Of a DNA stretch of 64,000 nucleotides, positions 9,606 to 21,985 are shown piece by piece. Origin of the DNA: Ephemerocybe angulata (Eukaryota; Basidiomycota; Agaricomycetes; Agaricales; Psathyrellaceae); assembly GCA_013368325.1 (NCBI GenBank), contig JAACJK010000121.1:231047-295046 (forward strand), given 5' to 3'. The position numbers and the translations under genes are program-made. The notes beneath the pieces were generated by a model. The model saw only the letters and a list, made by a program, of their open reading frames with translations. It was not told where the DNA came from and searched no databases. Each line of letters opens with the position of its first letter. Position 1 is the stretch's first letter.

Positions 9606-11596
9606 ATGGAAAGGCTGAACATTGCGTGAGTCGCTGGCAGATTCTAATTCAGAGGACGATGTAATTGACATCGCCAGCATGGTTTCCGACTTCTTTCACC
9701 CTGCGGTTGGAGGGGTAGAGAATCATATATACTCTCTGAGTGCTAATCTAATAAAACGGGGGCATAAAGTTCGTCCGCAAGTCAAAGCGAACACGGTACC
9801 AGATGCTCATCCAGCTTCTAGGTAATCGTTATAACCCACAGTCACCCAAAAGGCCGCGCCGGAATACGTTGGCTGCTACCCTCCTTGAAAGTCTACTATA
9901 TACCCTTTGTTCCCATTGCATCGTCAGCGACTCTGCCCAACTTCCTCACTTCGCTACCCTACCTGAGGACGATCCTCCTCCGGGAACATATCCACATAGT
10001 TCACGCACACGCAAGTCTGTCCTCAATAGGACACGAGGCAGTCATGCACTCACACTTGATGGGTGTTCGCAGTGTCTTCACAGACCACAGTCTATTCGGT
10101 TTCGACGATGCTGCGAGTATCTTGACGAACAAGCTGCAGGTTGGGAATCTACGGAACGTTGACGCCGTGATCTGTGTCTCGCACACAGGGTACGTAGAGC
10201 ATTCTGCACAAAATCCTTATACCTTATCCTCCTTCATAAAGCTAAATAATCCTGCTTAGGCGGGAAAATACAGTTCTGCGGGGGCAAATGTTCGATCCAG
10301 ACCCGGACGACCCAACGAAACTCAAGATGCGGAACAACGTCTACGTGATACCCAACTCCCTCGTCGCGGACCGCTTCAAACCTTCTTCCCCACCACCTTC
10401 AGAAATTCGTACGTCTCCACACCAGGGGTGCTGTTGCACAGAATCCAAGTGCTATCGCTGAAGCGGCCTTTATTCGCAGTCACAATCGTCGTCATATCAC
10501 GTTTGGCATATCGAAAAGGCATCGACCTCCTCGTTGCGACCGCCCCTCGCATCTGCGCGCGATTTCCTAATGTCAACTTTGTCGTGGGAGGGGACGGTCC
10601 AAAGCTCATTGACCTCCTTCAAATGAGGGAGAAACATCGATTACAGGACCGCATTGAGTTGCTTGGGGCTGTTAAACCCAACGACGTCTGCTCCGTGCGT
10701 GGCTCTACCCTCTAAGTAACAGAATAGAGTTGAACTATTCGGGTTGGTTCGACAGGTTCTTTCGAGAGGGAGTATCTTTATGAACACGTCACTCACAGAG
10801 TCGTTCGGCATCGCTATGCTCGAAGCGGCGTGTGCAGGACTCTATGTGGTTTCGACGCGCGTCGGTGGTGTGCCCGAGATTTTACCCCCGGATATGATTA
10901 GCTTTGCGGAGCCTGACGAGGATGGTCAGTCATATTAGCCCTAAGTCTCCTTGGTTCTCATGTCTAACACTGAAACGTGCTTATATTCCTGACCAGATGT
11001 GTTGAGGGCCATCTCGGAAGCGGTCGAGCTAGTTTCAGCGGGGAAACACGACCCTTTCGTTGCACACGAGCGCGTCAGGACTTTTTACCACTGGGATCAC
11101 GTCGCGCAGCGCACGGAAAAGGTGTACGAGGCAGTCATGAAGAGCCCGCAGATGGACTTGGTGGAAAGGATGAGAAGGTATGTGCCATGTTGGTTGCCTG
11201 GGGCCATCTCTAGTCCCGGCACCATCACCCAGTACCTCAGACTATTTCCTTTTTATTCAGGACGATGGGACTCGGCCGATTCGCAGGTCCGATATGGACG
11301 ATCATCCTCGTCGTAGAATGTATATTCTTCCTCTTTCTGGAGTGGTGGATCCCCAGAGACGACCTGGACTACGTGCAGTGTGATACGTGGGACGATGCTC
11401 GCTTTCGGGAGGTCAGTGCCTCCGCGATCTACCTACGCTTCACCTCTGTGGCGCACAAAACCACTTTTGAATTTTTACTGATGGTTTATACTTGCGCGAT
11501 TTGCAGATCGCGAAAGACGCAGAGAGGACCTGTTACAAAAGTGTCAGAGATCCGCAAGGTCAGGGCGAGGAGAGAGGATCGTCGGTGTCGTTGTAG
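9606..11596 (+). CDS. GPI3: GPI-GlcNAc transferase catalytic subunit (Gpi3/PIG-A)
   Basis: Nine exons (9606-9625, 9678-9768, 9822-10189, 10260-10408, 10480-10694, 10756-10924, 10997-11177, 11261-11411, 11507-11596) give 477 residues, close to the ~480 of the family. It transfers GlcNAc from UDP-GlcNAc to phosphatidylinositol, the first step of GPI-anchor synthesis, on the cytosolic face of the [20 protein letters not shown] at the N-terminus, [32 protein letters not shown], the GT4 donor-site segment [15 protein letters not shown] and [13 protein letters not shown] are all present. A single hydrophobic segment ([18 protein letters not shown]) near the C-terminus anchors it. Intron 2 uses the non-consensus donor gttcgt, required to keep [13 protein letters not shown] in frame. 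Confidence 0.96.
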
Positions 11597-14500
11597 AAAA
11601 CACGAGGATGGGTGAGCGTGCGTACAGAGGGCATGATGATTGTGCGGATCCGTAGTCTGTGGAAAACTGCAGGGCACGTCACCAAGTTCGTTGAGCGTTG
11701 AGCTCAGCGGCGCACATCACCTCAGCATCAGTCCAGCTTATCTCTATGACGAAAACCGAACGGACGAACGGGGACGGACGATCATGGGACCAAAAAGTCG
11801 ACTCGACTCAAATCAAATCAAGGCTCTAAAGGTTCTTTGGTGCCTTGACTTTGCCGTTCCTGGTAACACGTTTCCGACCAAGCTATATGGGCGAGTGCGA
11901 TCACACTGGACGTGCCACAGGCGTCAGAGGCTTCGCTGGCTTTTGCCGGGCAAGGGGGTGGTGTCAAGGCCAAGGATGATGGATGTGCAATGGTCGGCAC
12001 CGCGAGGTGGACGGACGCCTTACGGCAGGCAGGGGATTGCCGTTAACGAGAATCATACAGAGGGCTCGGTCTCGGGTGTCGGGGTGGTGGGTCGGGCACG
12101 GGGATCTTCGCGATTGGCGCAGGGCGGGGAGGGATGGAGTGGAACTTGGGCGTGGATTAAGCTGGGATTGGCAGGGCGTGTCCGGCGTTCTGGATCGGCC
12201 TTGCTGGGAGGGCGTTTCGCTGTGTTTGAAGGGATCCTCATTGGAGAGGTGGTGTGCCCTATCTGTGAGTGGCTCGGTTCGCCTGGCTGGCTGCTCCGGC
12301 GTGTGCGAGAGTGAGGCTGGGCTGACGGGCGCCGGGTGGTAGATAGACGCAACCTCCTTCAAGTTTGCGATATTGCAGGAAATGACTGAATGGGAATTGA
12401 ATGGGCGCTTGTTGCTGCGCCGATGTGCCTTTGTTTGGGGCATTCATTCGATAATGAAACCTGAACTGGAGGTTAACATTCTGACTTTCTGTGAAAGGCA
12501 GGCCTATTTGTCCTGGATAGATATCTTGGACGACCCGGATCATGGAATAAAATGACATAGGCAGCTCGTCTCAAGGAGGTGAGCTCGAACGAAGTCGTGA
12601 ATGTTCAACATTAGGCCGTTCGTTCATGAATTATGACGGTGCGTTATCATATCTACCCGAAGATCCATAGCCTTGTCAAAGCCTATATAACCATACATAG
12701 ACTAACATAGCCCAGCACACCACTCTGGCCAGGTTTGATGTGCCTCAGCCACACTTTTTAATAAACGGTGGCTGCCAAGTGGCTGCTCTAGGTATGTTTT
12801 CGGGCTGTATTCTGATCGTGCTGTTTGTCAGTTGTCAGATTAGTTGCCAGGTACGGAGGGGAGACGTCAAGCATGATGAGATGTGTGGTGATATGTCTTG
12901 CCTCGAGGTGGTGGAACTTGAAATCAAAGTGGTCAAGAGTCAAGTGTGAGTGGTCTTCGGGAGGAAGCCTAGGCCCACAGGCAGGCTGAGGCGAGCAGGA
13001 TGAATTGTTCACTTTGTGGCGTGTGCAGAGTCGACGAGCCTGCTCGGGCAGAGGGAACATTGAGCTGGTTTGCTGAATTTACCCGTACATCTAGTTATCC
13101 TCTTTTTTGGACACGAAAGTGCGTGTTGGTGAACCAGGGGGGACTTGGGGCTTGACTCAGCCGTGTGCGCACGACCGGGTTCAAGTTGAAACCTCACGGC
13201 CTCATCCCTCCGTTGAAATCGTGTGGGTAGGGCGTGCGTGCGCGCGCGTATGTGCTACATACTGCCCGACGATCAGGTCGGTCGAGGGCCGAGGCCGTGG
13301 CGGGGGATATACTATTACCCGCGCATGTGTTGTTGATCAACGTGTTGTCGCTGAGCGCCTGCAATCGTCGTCAGCTTGCCTTCGCGACGAGGGTATTTCA
13401 AATCGTCCGATTTGGGAGAACAAAACGATGGATTTAACGAGTCTTTTGGGGAGGGAGAATCAGCTATAGAATCAGCTGCTCGGGATGAATAGCGCTCCGA
13501 GTCTGCAGGGTTCTGCAGACTCGGACCTCGTCTACAGTGCGGCATCGAATATCTTCCGCCTGCCTTCAAGAACACGTTATCAAACTGGGGAATAACACTC
13601 CATACCCCTCAGCTGTGTATTAATAGTAGCTCCCAGCTCCTGGTTGGATAACGCGGTTCAATCACTATTTCAATTTCGACCCTCAAATCTTGGGGGGGCA
13701 CCCGAGCCGGGCTGCCTGGCTCTGGCTGGCGATGATCAGGGCATGCCGATTGCACCGTTTAAAGCGGCATCTACCTGGTGGCGCGCCTACTGTGCATGCC
13801 GGTTGGGAGATCACCGTGGCTGTACTAGGGGTGGCCAGTGTGCCTGGGGGTTTGTATTGCTGCTATATTTGACTTCAAATTAATAGGATTAACTTGAATA
13901 TCTGCTTGCGCAGATAGAACTTGGAAGAGGCGAGAGCTGGGCGAGAGGGGACGGACGACTTGAGCTTAGTTGGGGCCGGGGTTATTGGCTTTGGGGTGCT
14001 TCAAGCAGATTGAAAAGGCCCGCGAAACGGTTGTTTGATATAACAAGTTTGAATTCAAGGGGATGATATCTTTAGCATCGATACGCAGCCTCTCGACTTA
14101 ATTCTAGGTCTGCACCGTATTCCAGGAGATGAAGCCAGATCTACTATAGAGTCATGTGCTATATATACCCGAGACCAACCAAGTCTGGGAGTTCGTAAGT
14201 TACCTCACAGTAGTGACGAGGCCGCTGTATTATAACCTCTCGCGGCGAACTGTCCTGCGCCTGGGTGGTGCGGCAGTGGTGGTACGTTAGGGCGCACTGA
14301 TAGATCGTGGTGAATCACTAATACTGTAGCACCTGGATTACTGCGGTCTGGCGGCATGCCGGGATTCCGGCTTGCTTGGGGCGTGGGTTAAGTAAGGCCA
14401 AGATTGCCGCGCGGGCGCTTAATGCGTAACCGGTATGATAAGAGCCGTGCGTACGTGAAGTCTGCTTGTAAAGGGCCTTTAAGTTGTTCGGTATCTGGTA

Positions 14501-15971
14501 TTTGTTGGTCTCAGTACTCCGTGATATCTAGGTAAGCTCTGGGACGGGGTAGGCCTCGTTGCTAGTAACACAGCAATCCGCGGTTCATGGGCAATCAGCG
14601 AATCTCGACACTCGCTTTGATTGATTAGATACATGGTCATTTTCCCTCCCAGCTCGTACGTGTAGATGGCGCAGGTAGTGGAATGCCTGTGGCATGAGAT
14701 TTGTCTGCCGCATCGGGGTTTGAGGGTCGCCGTGTACAATGCATATGGACACACCGATGTCCTCGAAATGTTTTCACCGGAAGATGGTGAAGCAATTCTT
14801 GGTTCCTTTTCCCGTTTGCTGGGTTTGGAACTACATTTTCCCCGATAGTTAACGACATTATCAAGGAGGTTTCATACCTCCATGCTCCGAGCTGCATGGT
14901 GATTACACACAGGACCCGGTGACAAGAAATCTCGAACTGGGCCACTGACATCATGAAGACGGAGAGAGGATTGTCTGGAGAAAGGGCACTCTGCGTTACT
15001 GGAATGTTAATTTCCGATACCATCGCCATATGTTCGGTGTGTCTGCCATAATTCGAGACACTGTAGATGGCGATAAAGGTCCGAAGTCCGACACCTGCGG
15101 GCGAGGAAACTTTGACGAGTCGGTAGAGCATTCCCGCAGCTTCGTCGGCGTTGTTTTGTGAAACCGCCAAGATGCTCGTGTCGAGAGGACTGTAAATACC
15201 GAGTGTGAAGGTCCGAGCTTGCCAGGCGCTTATTCGGAGCGGAACCAGAAGCCGGCCGTCGCTTGATAAACGCCTCCGGTGCCGGGAGAAAAACTCTAGT
15301 TGGCCGAACTTCTTTCAAGAGATTATTGCATGGTATTCTGTATAACTGAGATCGATAGCGTGTGTGCATACTCGGCGACATGCGCTCGTGAAAGTGTTCT
15401 TCAGGAAAGCGTCGAAAAAAATTGCGTAATTCATGGGCGGCAGCATGGTCCTCTTGCTGTTTATGGAGAGCACCACAAGGCCTTCTGATTCTGATTCAAT
15501 GGCCTCTGGCTGGGCGGCAGATATCGAGACGCAGGTCGCAGTGAGAGCAGCAAGCGATTTGCTGCAGACGTAGGGCCTGATCAGCCTAATTTCAGAGGGA
15601 GCAAGAGACCGGGCAGTGGGCGACCGGCGGCGGAAGGAGATCGTGATTGTGATTGTTCCTCGGTGCCTGGGAACAGCTATTGCTGCCGAAGTGACTGAGA
15701 CTCCTATATATATCTGGAGGCTTCCGACCCAAACCCAAATAAACCATTTTGGACCGGTTCATCGCGGTTTCCGACCCAAAAGCGGGGCATTTCGCCGCAT
15801 CAGGGCCGAATGAGGCAAGATTAGGGGCGAATTCGGGGGATAGGGACGAAGTCAGTTTGGCTTTTGATTCTTCGAAGGCGACTACAAGTTCAGTAACGCT
15901 CAATGTGCTGTGCCTGAATCCACCCGCTCTCTTCCTTCCTTCCTCCATCCTCCACATCCTCCTCCGCCGCC
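11597..15971. other. 4.4-kb gene-poor region
   Basis: Several open frames exist, the longest at 11640-12314 (+) and 14637-15170 (-), but they lack family features, overlap competing frames and show no splice logic. GC-rich sequence dominates up to 13.3 kb and AT-richer sequence follows. A perfect hairpin is listed separately. TATA-like runs occur at about 14160 and 15700; the latter could serve the G-alpha gene. Confidence 0.45.
13496..13525. repeat. Perfect 13-bp hairpin
   Basis: TCCGAGTCTGCAG at 13496-13508 is followed by the 4-nt loop GGTT and the exact reverse complement at 13513-13525. It is isolated, with no T-tract typical of a terminator and no coding gene near. Function is unknown. 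Confidence 0.7.
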
Positions 15972-18540
15972 ATGCCCGTTCCTGCTGGCCGACGAGACAG
16001 CGACGACCCGCTCGACGAGGTCCTCAGGCCGCCGCCAGACGAGACCACAGACCAGCGCCAGATAAGGCTCGACCGCGAAGCAGAAGCAAAGCGTATAAGC
16101 CTGGCGATCTGCCAGTATCAAGGCGGAGCGACAGGCACGGAGAAAGAAACGCATTGTGAGGCTCTTATTGCTAGGCCAGAGCGAGTCGGGTGCGTGTTCA
16201 GGGCACTCAGGGGACCTCGGAGCCTCATACTTTCACCCACAGGCAAATCTACCACCCTTCGACGTGAGATTTACGTGTTTTTGCCTCTGGGGTTCGTCTT
16301 TATTGAAGCTATGTACAGAGTTTCAGCGTCTGTATACCCCTACGGCGTTCAGAGAGGAAAGGATACTGTGGAGAGCCGTGATACAGCTAAACATCGTCCG
16401 CTCGATTCGCATTATCATCGAGGCACTGGAATCCCCCGTTTCCCCAACAAACTCCCCGTTCTCGTCACCGCGGTCGCGTGCCCGTAGCATATCGCGACCT
16501 CCTCCGTTGCCATCCACGTCGCAGCAACCACCCCCTCTACCGCACTCAGAGTATTACTACGCCAACGGAAGTGGCAGCGGTAGTCACAGCCCGGGGGAAG
16601 TTGGCAGGTCGTTGCCTGCTGATAACAGCGACGGAGACATCCAGTTTGGATCTCCTCCCCGAGGGCAGCACCGGTACCACCAGCAGTCGCCCCCGCGCGC
16701 CCGCCATCGCCAGGGCTCCAATTACCAGAATAGCCATGCGTCCGGCTCTCGTCACCCCGGCCACTATCGGGCCCCCTCCAACCCAGACTCGGAGGTCGAC
16801 TCTGACTCTGACTTCCAGTATCACCATGGGAGCCCGCGCTCGCTGCACAACTCGAACTCGACGCTCCTCATGCTCAACGCGCACCTTGAGACGTTGAAGC
16901 AAAAGTTGCAGCCGCTGAAACACATTGAGCAGATGCTGATCGCCAAGTTGGTGCCTCCCAACGAGGAGGAGGCAACGCACCTCGCGGCGCCTGGGAACCC
17001 TTACATTTCGAGTGCCCAGGTGGCTGCAGGGCCCCAGACGTACCGGAGTCAGGAGATCTTCATCCGCCCTGGGCCAGGGTGGAAGGGTGCTCTCTCGAGA
17101 GCGCGTGTGAACTACCCTGGCTTCGGTGGCAGCGAGGGAAGCAGTGGGCCGAATGGCCAGCGCCCTATGAGCGCAGGGAACACTGGACTCGAGACCCAGG
17201 ATGAACCCCAGGAAGTCTTACACATGTTGAAGAAGGAGATCGTTCAACTGTGGCAAGATCCCGTAGTCAAAGAGATTCTCAAGCGAAAGAAGATCAAGCT
17301 TGAGCAAGAATCTGGATTGTACGTGTTCATATCTCTCTTGCTCCATTTTCTGTCGTTTTCCAGGTATTCCGTTTCGGATATTGTGTTAACGATACTGTTA
17401 CAGCTTCCTAGACGATCTTGACCGGGTGACGGCTCTCAAGTACATGCCCTCGGATGGTAATAATCATCCACACTTGAGGCTAATCCCGTAAACTGACGTT
17501 TCTTCACCTTAGACGACGTCCTTAAAGCCCGATTAAAAACCGTCGGAGTGTCGGAATACAAATTCGAAATGGAGGTCTCCGCTGGTCGGGACAGTGGAAC
17601 GGAGTGGCGTATCGTCGACGTGGGCGGTAGTCGGAGCCAGGTAAGTACTACGCTTCCTCCCACCTCTCAGTCTCTCTGTTTTTTAGTCCTGCCTTGTCGC
17701 TGACCGATCTACTTCCTATCCGGTCTTTCACTTGGAAACAACAGAGACGTGAGTATCTTCTAGTTAACCTTCATGCGCACCCTTCTCATCTCACTTCTTA
17801 TTTCCCACTCTAGCGACATGGGCACCGTTTTTCGACGATGTCGACGCCATCATCTTCCTTGCTCCAATATCTGCCTTTGATCAGGTCCTCACTGAGGACA
17901 AAACTGTCAATCGCTTGGTAGGTGGCCTTTAGCGCCTGCTTGATCCGATATCTCATCGCAGGCACTTCCTGGCAATCACAGGAGGATTCAGTTCTGCTCT
18001 GGAAAGCAGTCTGTTCGAATAAGCTCCTCGCGAATGTGGATCTCGTGCTATTTCTGAATAAGTGCGACATATTGGAAAAGAAGCTTAACGACGGGGTTCG
18101 GTGCGTCTCTTCCTTATCTATGCACTGCCCTTTGACGTCTCATCCTCAACCCAACCGCTCTTTTGTGTCGGTGCTTCCTGTTTGCAGGTTGACGAAGTAT
18201 GTCCGGACGTATGGAGACCGAGAAAACACCTTGGACGGAGTCAGCAAATGTATGTACCTTTTCGATCCGCCTGCACTCTCTTTGGAGTATGTTACTCACG
18301 GCAATTGAATCAAGACCTCCGAGGCAAGTTCGCGGCGATCCACAGGGAATATTCGCCGAATCCCCGCAAATTCTACGTGTTTTGCACAAGTGTGACGGAT
18401 GCAGCTACTACAGCTGGGATTATCGCTAGCGGTTCGTGTGATAGGCTTACATACTGGGAAGGCGTGTGCTGACGAGTTCGTGCTGTGCAGTGAGAGACAT
18501 GGTCATTCGGCAGCATCTCAAGCAGTCAAAGCTCCTATGA
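15972..18540 (+). CDS. Divergent G-protein alpha subunit with long insert; apparent frame break in exon 1
   Basis: Eleven exons are inferred: 15972-16189, 16243-16263, 16319-17318, 17404-17456, 17513-17640, 17745-17748, 17814-17917, 17982-18100, 18188-18249, 18315-18431, 18491-18540. The start MPVPAGRRDSDDPL is typical of a mushroom-fungus G-alpha group and lacks the MGxxxS lipidation motif. G1 is GQSESGKST, switch I DVLKARLKTVGVSE, G3 DVGGSRSQR, G4 NKCD and G5 CTSVTD. The catalytic Gln of DVGGQ is Ser. A low-complexity Ser/Pro/Gly/Arg insert of more than 200 residues interrupts the helical domain. The C-terminus SKLL lacks the usual cysteine. Near 16107-16125, between AKRISLAI and IKAERQARRKKRIVRLLLLG, the frame shifts by one base (one extra or two missing) and no intron explains it: a sequence error or a real lesion. 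The 4-nt exon 6 is tentative. Confidence 0.85.
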
Positions 18541-21500
18541 TCTTCGCTTCGCAAAACCGCACCAGCCGCTCCACCGATCCGAACTCCCCCCTCAACCTGC
18601 ATTGCTTCTCGCTCTTCTTCGACGACATCGACGGCGTCATACACTTCCTCCTTCCCTGGCCAACTCCAACATCCTTCCTTCCTATGTCTGTCATGTCTAA
18701 TTCTGTCTGTCTGCACACCCCACGCCAGCCAGGTGCAACCACAACTCCTGACTACGGCCGCCCTGAATATCACCTGGCACGCTTCCAAAAAGCGAAAATT
18801 ACCCACAAGGGTGGCTTGGGCTTGCCCCCTGGCCGGGGCTCGCCGCCTGCGAACGCGGCCCACCCTTCCTTCCATTGCATTCTGGAAATTGGCTCTTTTT
18901 CTCCCACCACATTGGCACCCTCTTCCGTCCGTCCGTCCGACCGTCCCCTCGCCCCTCACTTCACTCCAGCCCCCTGTGCGAGTGGGGTGAATGGATCTCC
19001 CTGGACCTAGGTCCTCCGTGCTTCACAATGTTTACATACGTATTGTGGCCGACCCCTTCGTCTCTCGACTGTCGTCCGTCTGTTACGACGACGCCTCGCC
19101 TGCTGTCGACTCGGAGTCGCTGTTTTACCCGACCCGAAGGACCGTTTCGACTCGGTGCTTTTGTGGAGATCGCGGTGGTTTAAAAATTCGCGTGGAAGGC
19201 GCGTTTGGACGAGCGACTCGCTGGGTGTGGAATTGCCTCTGCTCTTCAAGCTGGTTGTGCGCTTAGCACTCATCGTACTCAGCCTTCAGGACTTAGCCGA
19301 GGCGGTGTTGTGAGGCAGATACCGAGTTGCCTTGCCCTGGATTGGGTGAGGTCCATATCCGTGCGGGCGGGCGTGGTGTCGACGCGTCCGGTTGATACAC
19401 AGAACACGCCCGCCCGCCCTTTCGAACCATTGCACTCTGCCTACCGGGCCCTGCGTCAACATACCCAAAATCGCAGGTCCGGAGCTTCCTCAAATCCCCG
19501 CCGTTCGCCTTTTCCATGGCTCCTTCTGGAACCTTGCACATGAGTTGCTCGTACCCTATTTCCCCGTTGGTTTGGCCGTTTCCGACGAGACACCCCTCTC
19601 TGGGGCTATTTTTGACCTTTCTAGCCGTTACGTTTTGATTTTATATCCCTTCCACTCCTGTCTGTGCCTTCGCGTTCTGGTATATCACTACCTCGTTCTT
19701 TATCTTTTGGCCTATTTCACTCACAATGCGGCTTTCGTTTGCTTTCTTCCTGTGCACTGTTATTTCGGTGCCTTCGACAAGGTCTCCCTGGTGAACGAGG
19801 GAATGACCGGCGGTCTTCTTCTTCTCTCGTTCAGCCTCGAGGCTTTACACGCGTTTGTTGTCGCGACGCGTTGTCAGCGTCTTTCTACTTTTGACATACC
19901 CCTCCCATCCGCTTTGTCTTCTTTACCCCTCATGCTCGGTCACGAATTGCCTTCCACGTACCTATATGACAGCCATTTCCATCATACCATCTTGGCCATG
20001 TTACGACTCATTTATCCGCGGTTTCTCTCATACTTTTGTAGCTTTCCCTCTCGTCCTCTCTCTCGCTCTAATCTCGAATCCACATGTACTTTGTACGTAT
20101 CTTCCACTGGACCGACTTGCATCTACTTCCCTCTATAGAGAATTACATTCTGTTTCCGCTTTCATATCGCGCCTTTTTCGTGTTCAATATCCAGTACTCT
20201 GCCAAACCTCACCTCCTTTGGAGATCATGGTCATGGGATCGTACTTGGACCGACGGTCGCGTTGATGATCGATGATCCACTATCCATTAATGGGTGTGTC
20301 CACGCCCCTTTCTATCTTCATCGTAGCTGATTATGACAACTCGAAGACAGGACACCCAGTGCAGAACTCGCACACATGCAATTAGAAGGAGTGGGTGTCA
20401 TCACTTCCATCACCTTCTAATGCGAGGCACCTTCGCCCGTGGGGTGCACCTCTCCTCGCGGCTGGTGTGAGTACGAAGGGGCACATATGCGTTCATAGAC
20501 TGTATTAAAGGCACCCACAGAATTGAGAATTGAGAATTCGAAGCTGGGGCTGCCCTGATCAGAAGACTGGGCTTGAGTCAGCGTCAGGCGCAGATTGAGG
20601 CAGATTGTCGCCGTCGGTGTAACTCAGCTGCGCTTCTGTTTTCCAGGCACTTGGGCCCGGCGCCGTTCTGGGATTTGACAATGGAATGGCCTGTTTTGGT
20701 GTGGGTATGCTGCCCGGGTGATTGTGTCGCTTGCTCCCTCCTTGCACGGAAGAGAAGTGCTTAACTGTGCTTCTTTGCACTGTGTTGGTGTTGCTTGATC
20801 TGTGCTGTAGGGGTGTGTGGCTTTCTAGAACGCGAAGGCCCCTTCGAAGGGGGTGATTAGCATCGAGAGCATGTGGGTGCTTGGCGTATGTGTCTATGAT
20901 ATCAGCGCTGGGTTGGAGAGAAGTCGAGAGTTTGGAAAAGGCTTGAGCTTCTCTGAGGAGCATGAAGGCGCGTATCACAGTTAAGCGCCTGCATTTCATG
21001 TCTGTGGGTCGGGAAACCATGGATTATTAGCTAGATTACTCAAAGTTGACTCGACGCTCGGTTTAACAGCATCTTGTGGGCGGTGGTAGATCTTGTGTAC
21101 CCTAGCACTCAACAACGACGTAACGCTCAACTGAGCTCACGTCAAACGGCATTCAGACGTGAGGTGGGATGAGATGCCGCCGGAGTTTCAAAGCAGGTAC
21201 TCGTAGGTCGCTGCCAATATTTCTGAGGTCTTCTTCGCCTATTGTTTGGAAGTCCTTCTCCCAGAATCTCAGAGAATCTCCATCCTCGGATTTGTTCCTG
21301 CCCAGCCTAGCCCTCGAACATACCCATGGTGTATTTTCGTCCTTTGATCGAAGCACCCCACCTACTATTAGTGTCGAAGGAGGGTTCAAAGAACCGGAGC
21401 ACATGGAGATGTTGGGAATGGTTCGGTTCGGGGTTGGGAGCTTGGTGGTAGACGAGGGGCGGTAGCTTCCTGGGTAGTGCGATGAGTCTGCTAAGTATTG

Positions 21501-21985
21501 GATGCTTGGAGGGTATTAGGTATTAGGCGATAACTCACTAAAATCTGGGCGCCTAAAAGCGTCGTTGGATTAGCTTGCACAGTGAGTTGCTAGAGCTAGG
21601 ATAAATGTTGAAAGTAAGACTACGGCAAATTGGCTTACTGGTCGCAGAAAGAAAGAGGTGTCTTACAAAGGAGAGTGAGCCTCTTGATCACATAGGTCAT
21701 TACTGGAGAGTATTGTGAATATAACTAAGTAGAGATCGATAGCGGCGGGGAAGTAAGAAATCGACAACAAGAATATAATGTGAGCAACGATAGCAAAATG
21801 CGAGTGAGGATGTACGATAGTAGGTTAACTAAGGAATTCAGTTGGAGTGCTCATCAAGAATATTAGCAAGGCATAAGGTATGTCGTCAAAAAAAGCAGCA
21901 GCCGTGATCTCTATCACAATTTCCACTGAGGGGAGGGCCAGTAAGTAGAAAAGAAACGCCTTATCGATGATGCGGGCTCGTTTCT
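18541..21985. other. 3.4-kb gene-poor, partly pyrimidine-rich region
   Basis: From about 18.6 to 20.3 kb the + strand is strongly C/T-rich, and this produces long open frames (for example 19392-20138) with Leu/Ser/Phe bias that look like composition, not protein. A short direct repeat GAATTGA lies near 20520-20540. From 20.3 kb on I see no gene. A long untranslated leader or non-coding RNA is possible but not shown. Confidence 0.4.

Noticed and set aside
11640..12314. 224-codon open frame on the + strand
   Set aside because: GC-rich composition opens several frames on both strands here; no family resemblance, no splice continuation and a competing minus-strand frame of similar length.
14637..15170. 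177-codon minus-strand frame
   Set aside because: No recognised motif and no consistent exon chain; kept as non-coding.
16090..16125. Mini-intron (gtataag...ccag) to repair the G-alpha frame
   Set aside because: It would be only about 23 nt and joining it gives the wrong phase.
17513..17560. Loss of the catalytic arginine in switch I of the G-alpha protein
   Set aside because: Aligning DVLKARLKT with DVLRTRVKT shows that the second, catalytic Arg is kept; only the first is Lys.
19392..20138. 248-codon frame with hydrophobic, membrane-like sequence
   Set aside because: The Leu/Ser/Phe/Tyr content follows from the pyrimidine-rich DNA; no organised transmembrane topology or homology is seen.
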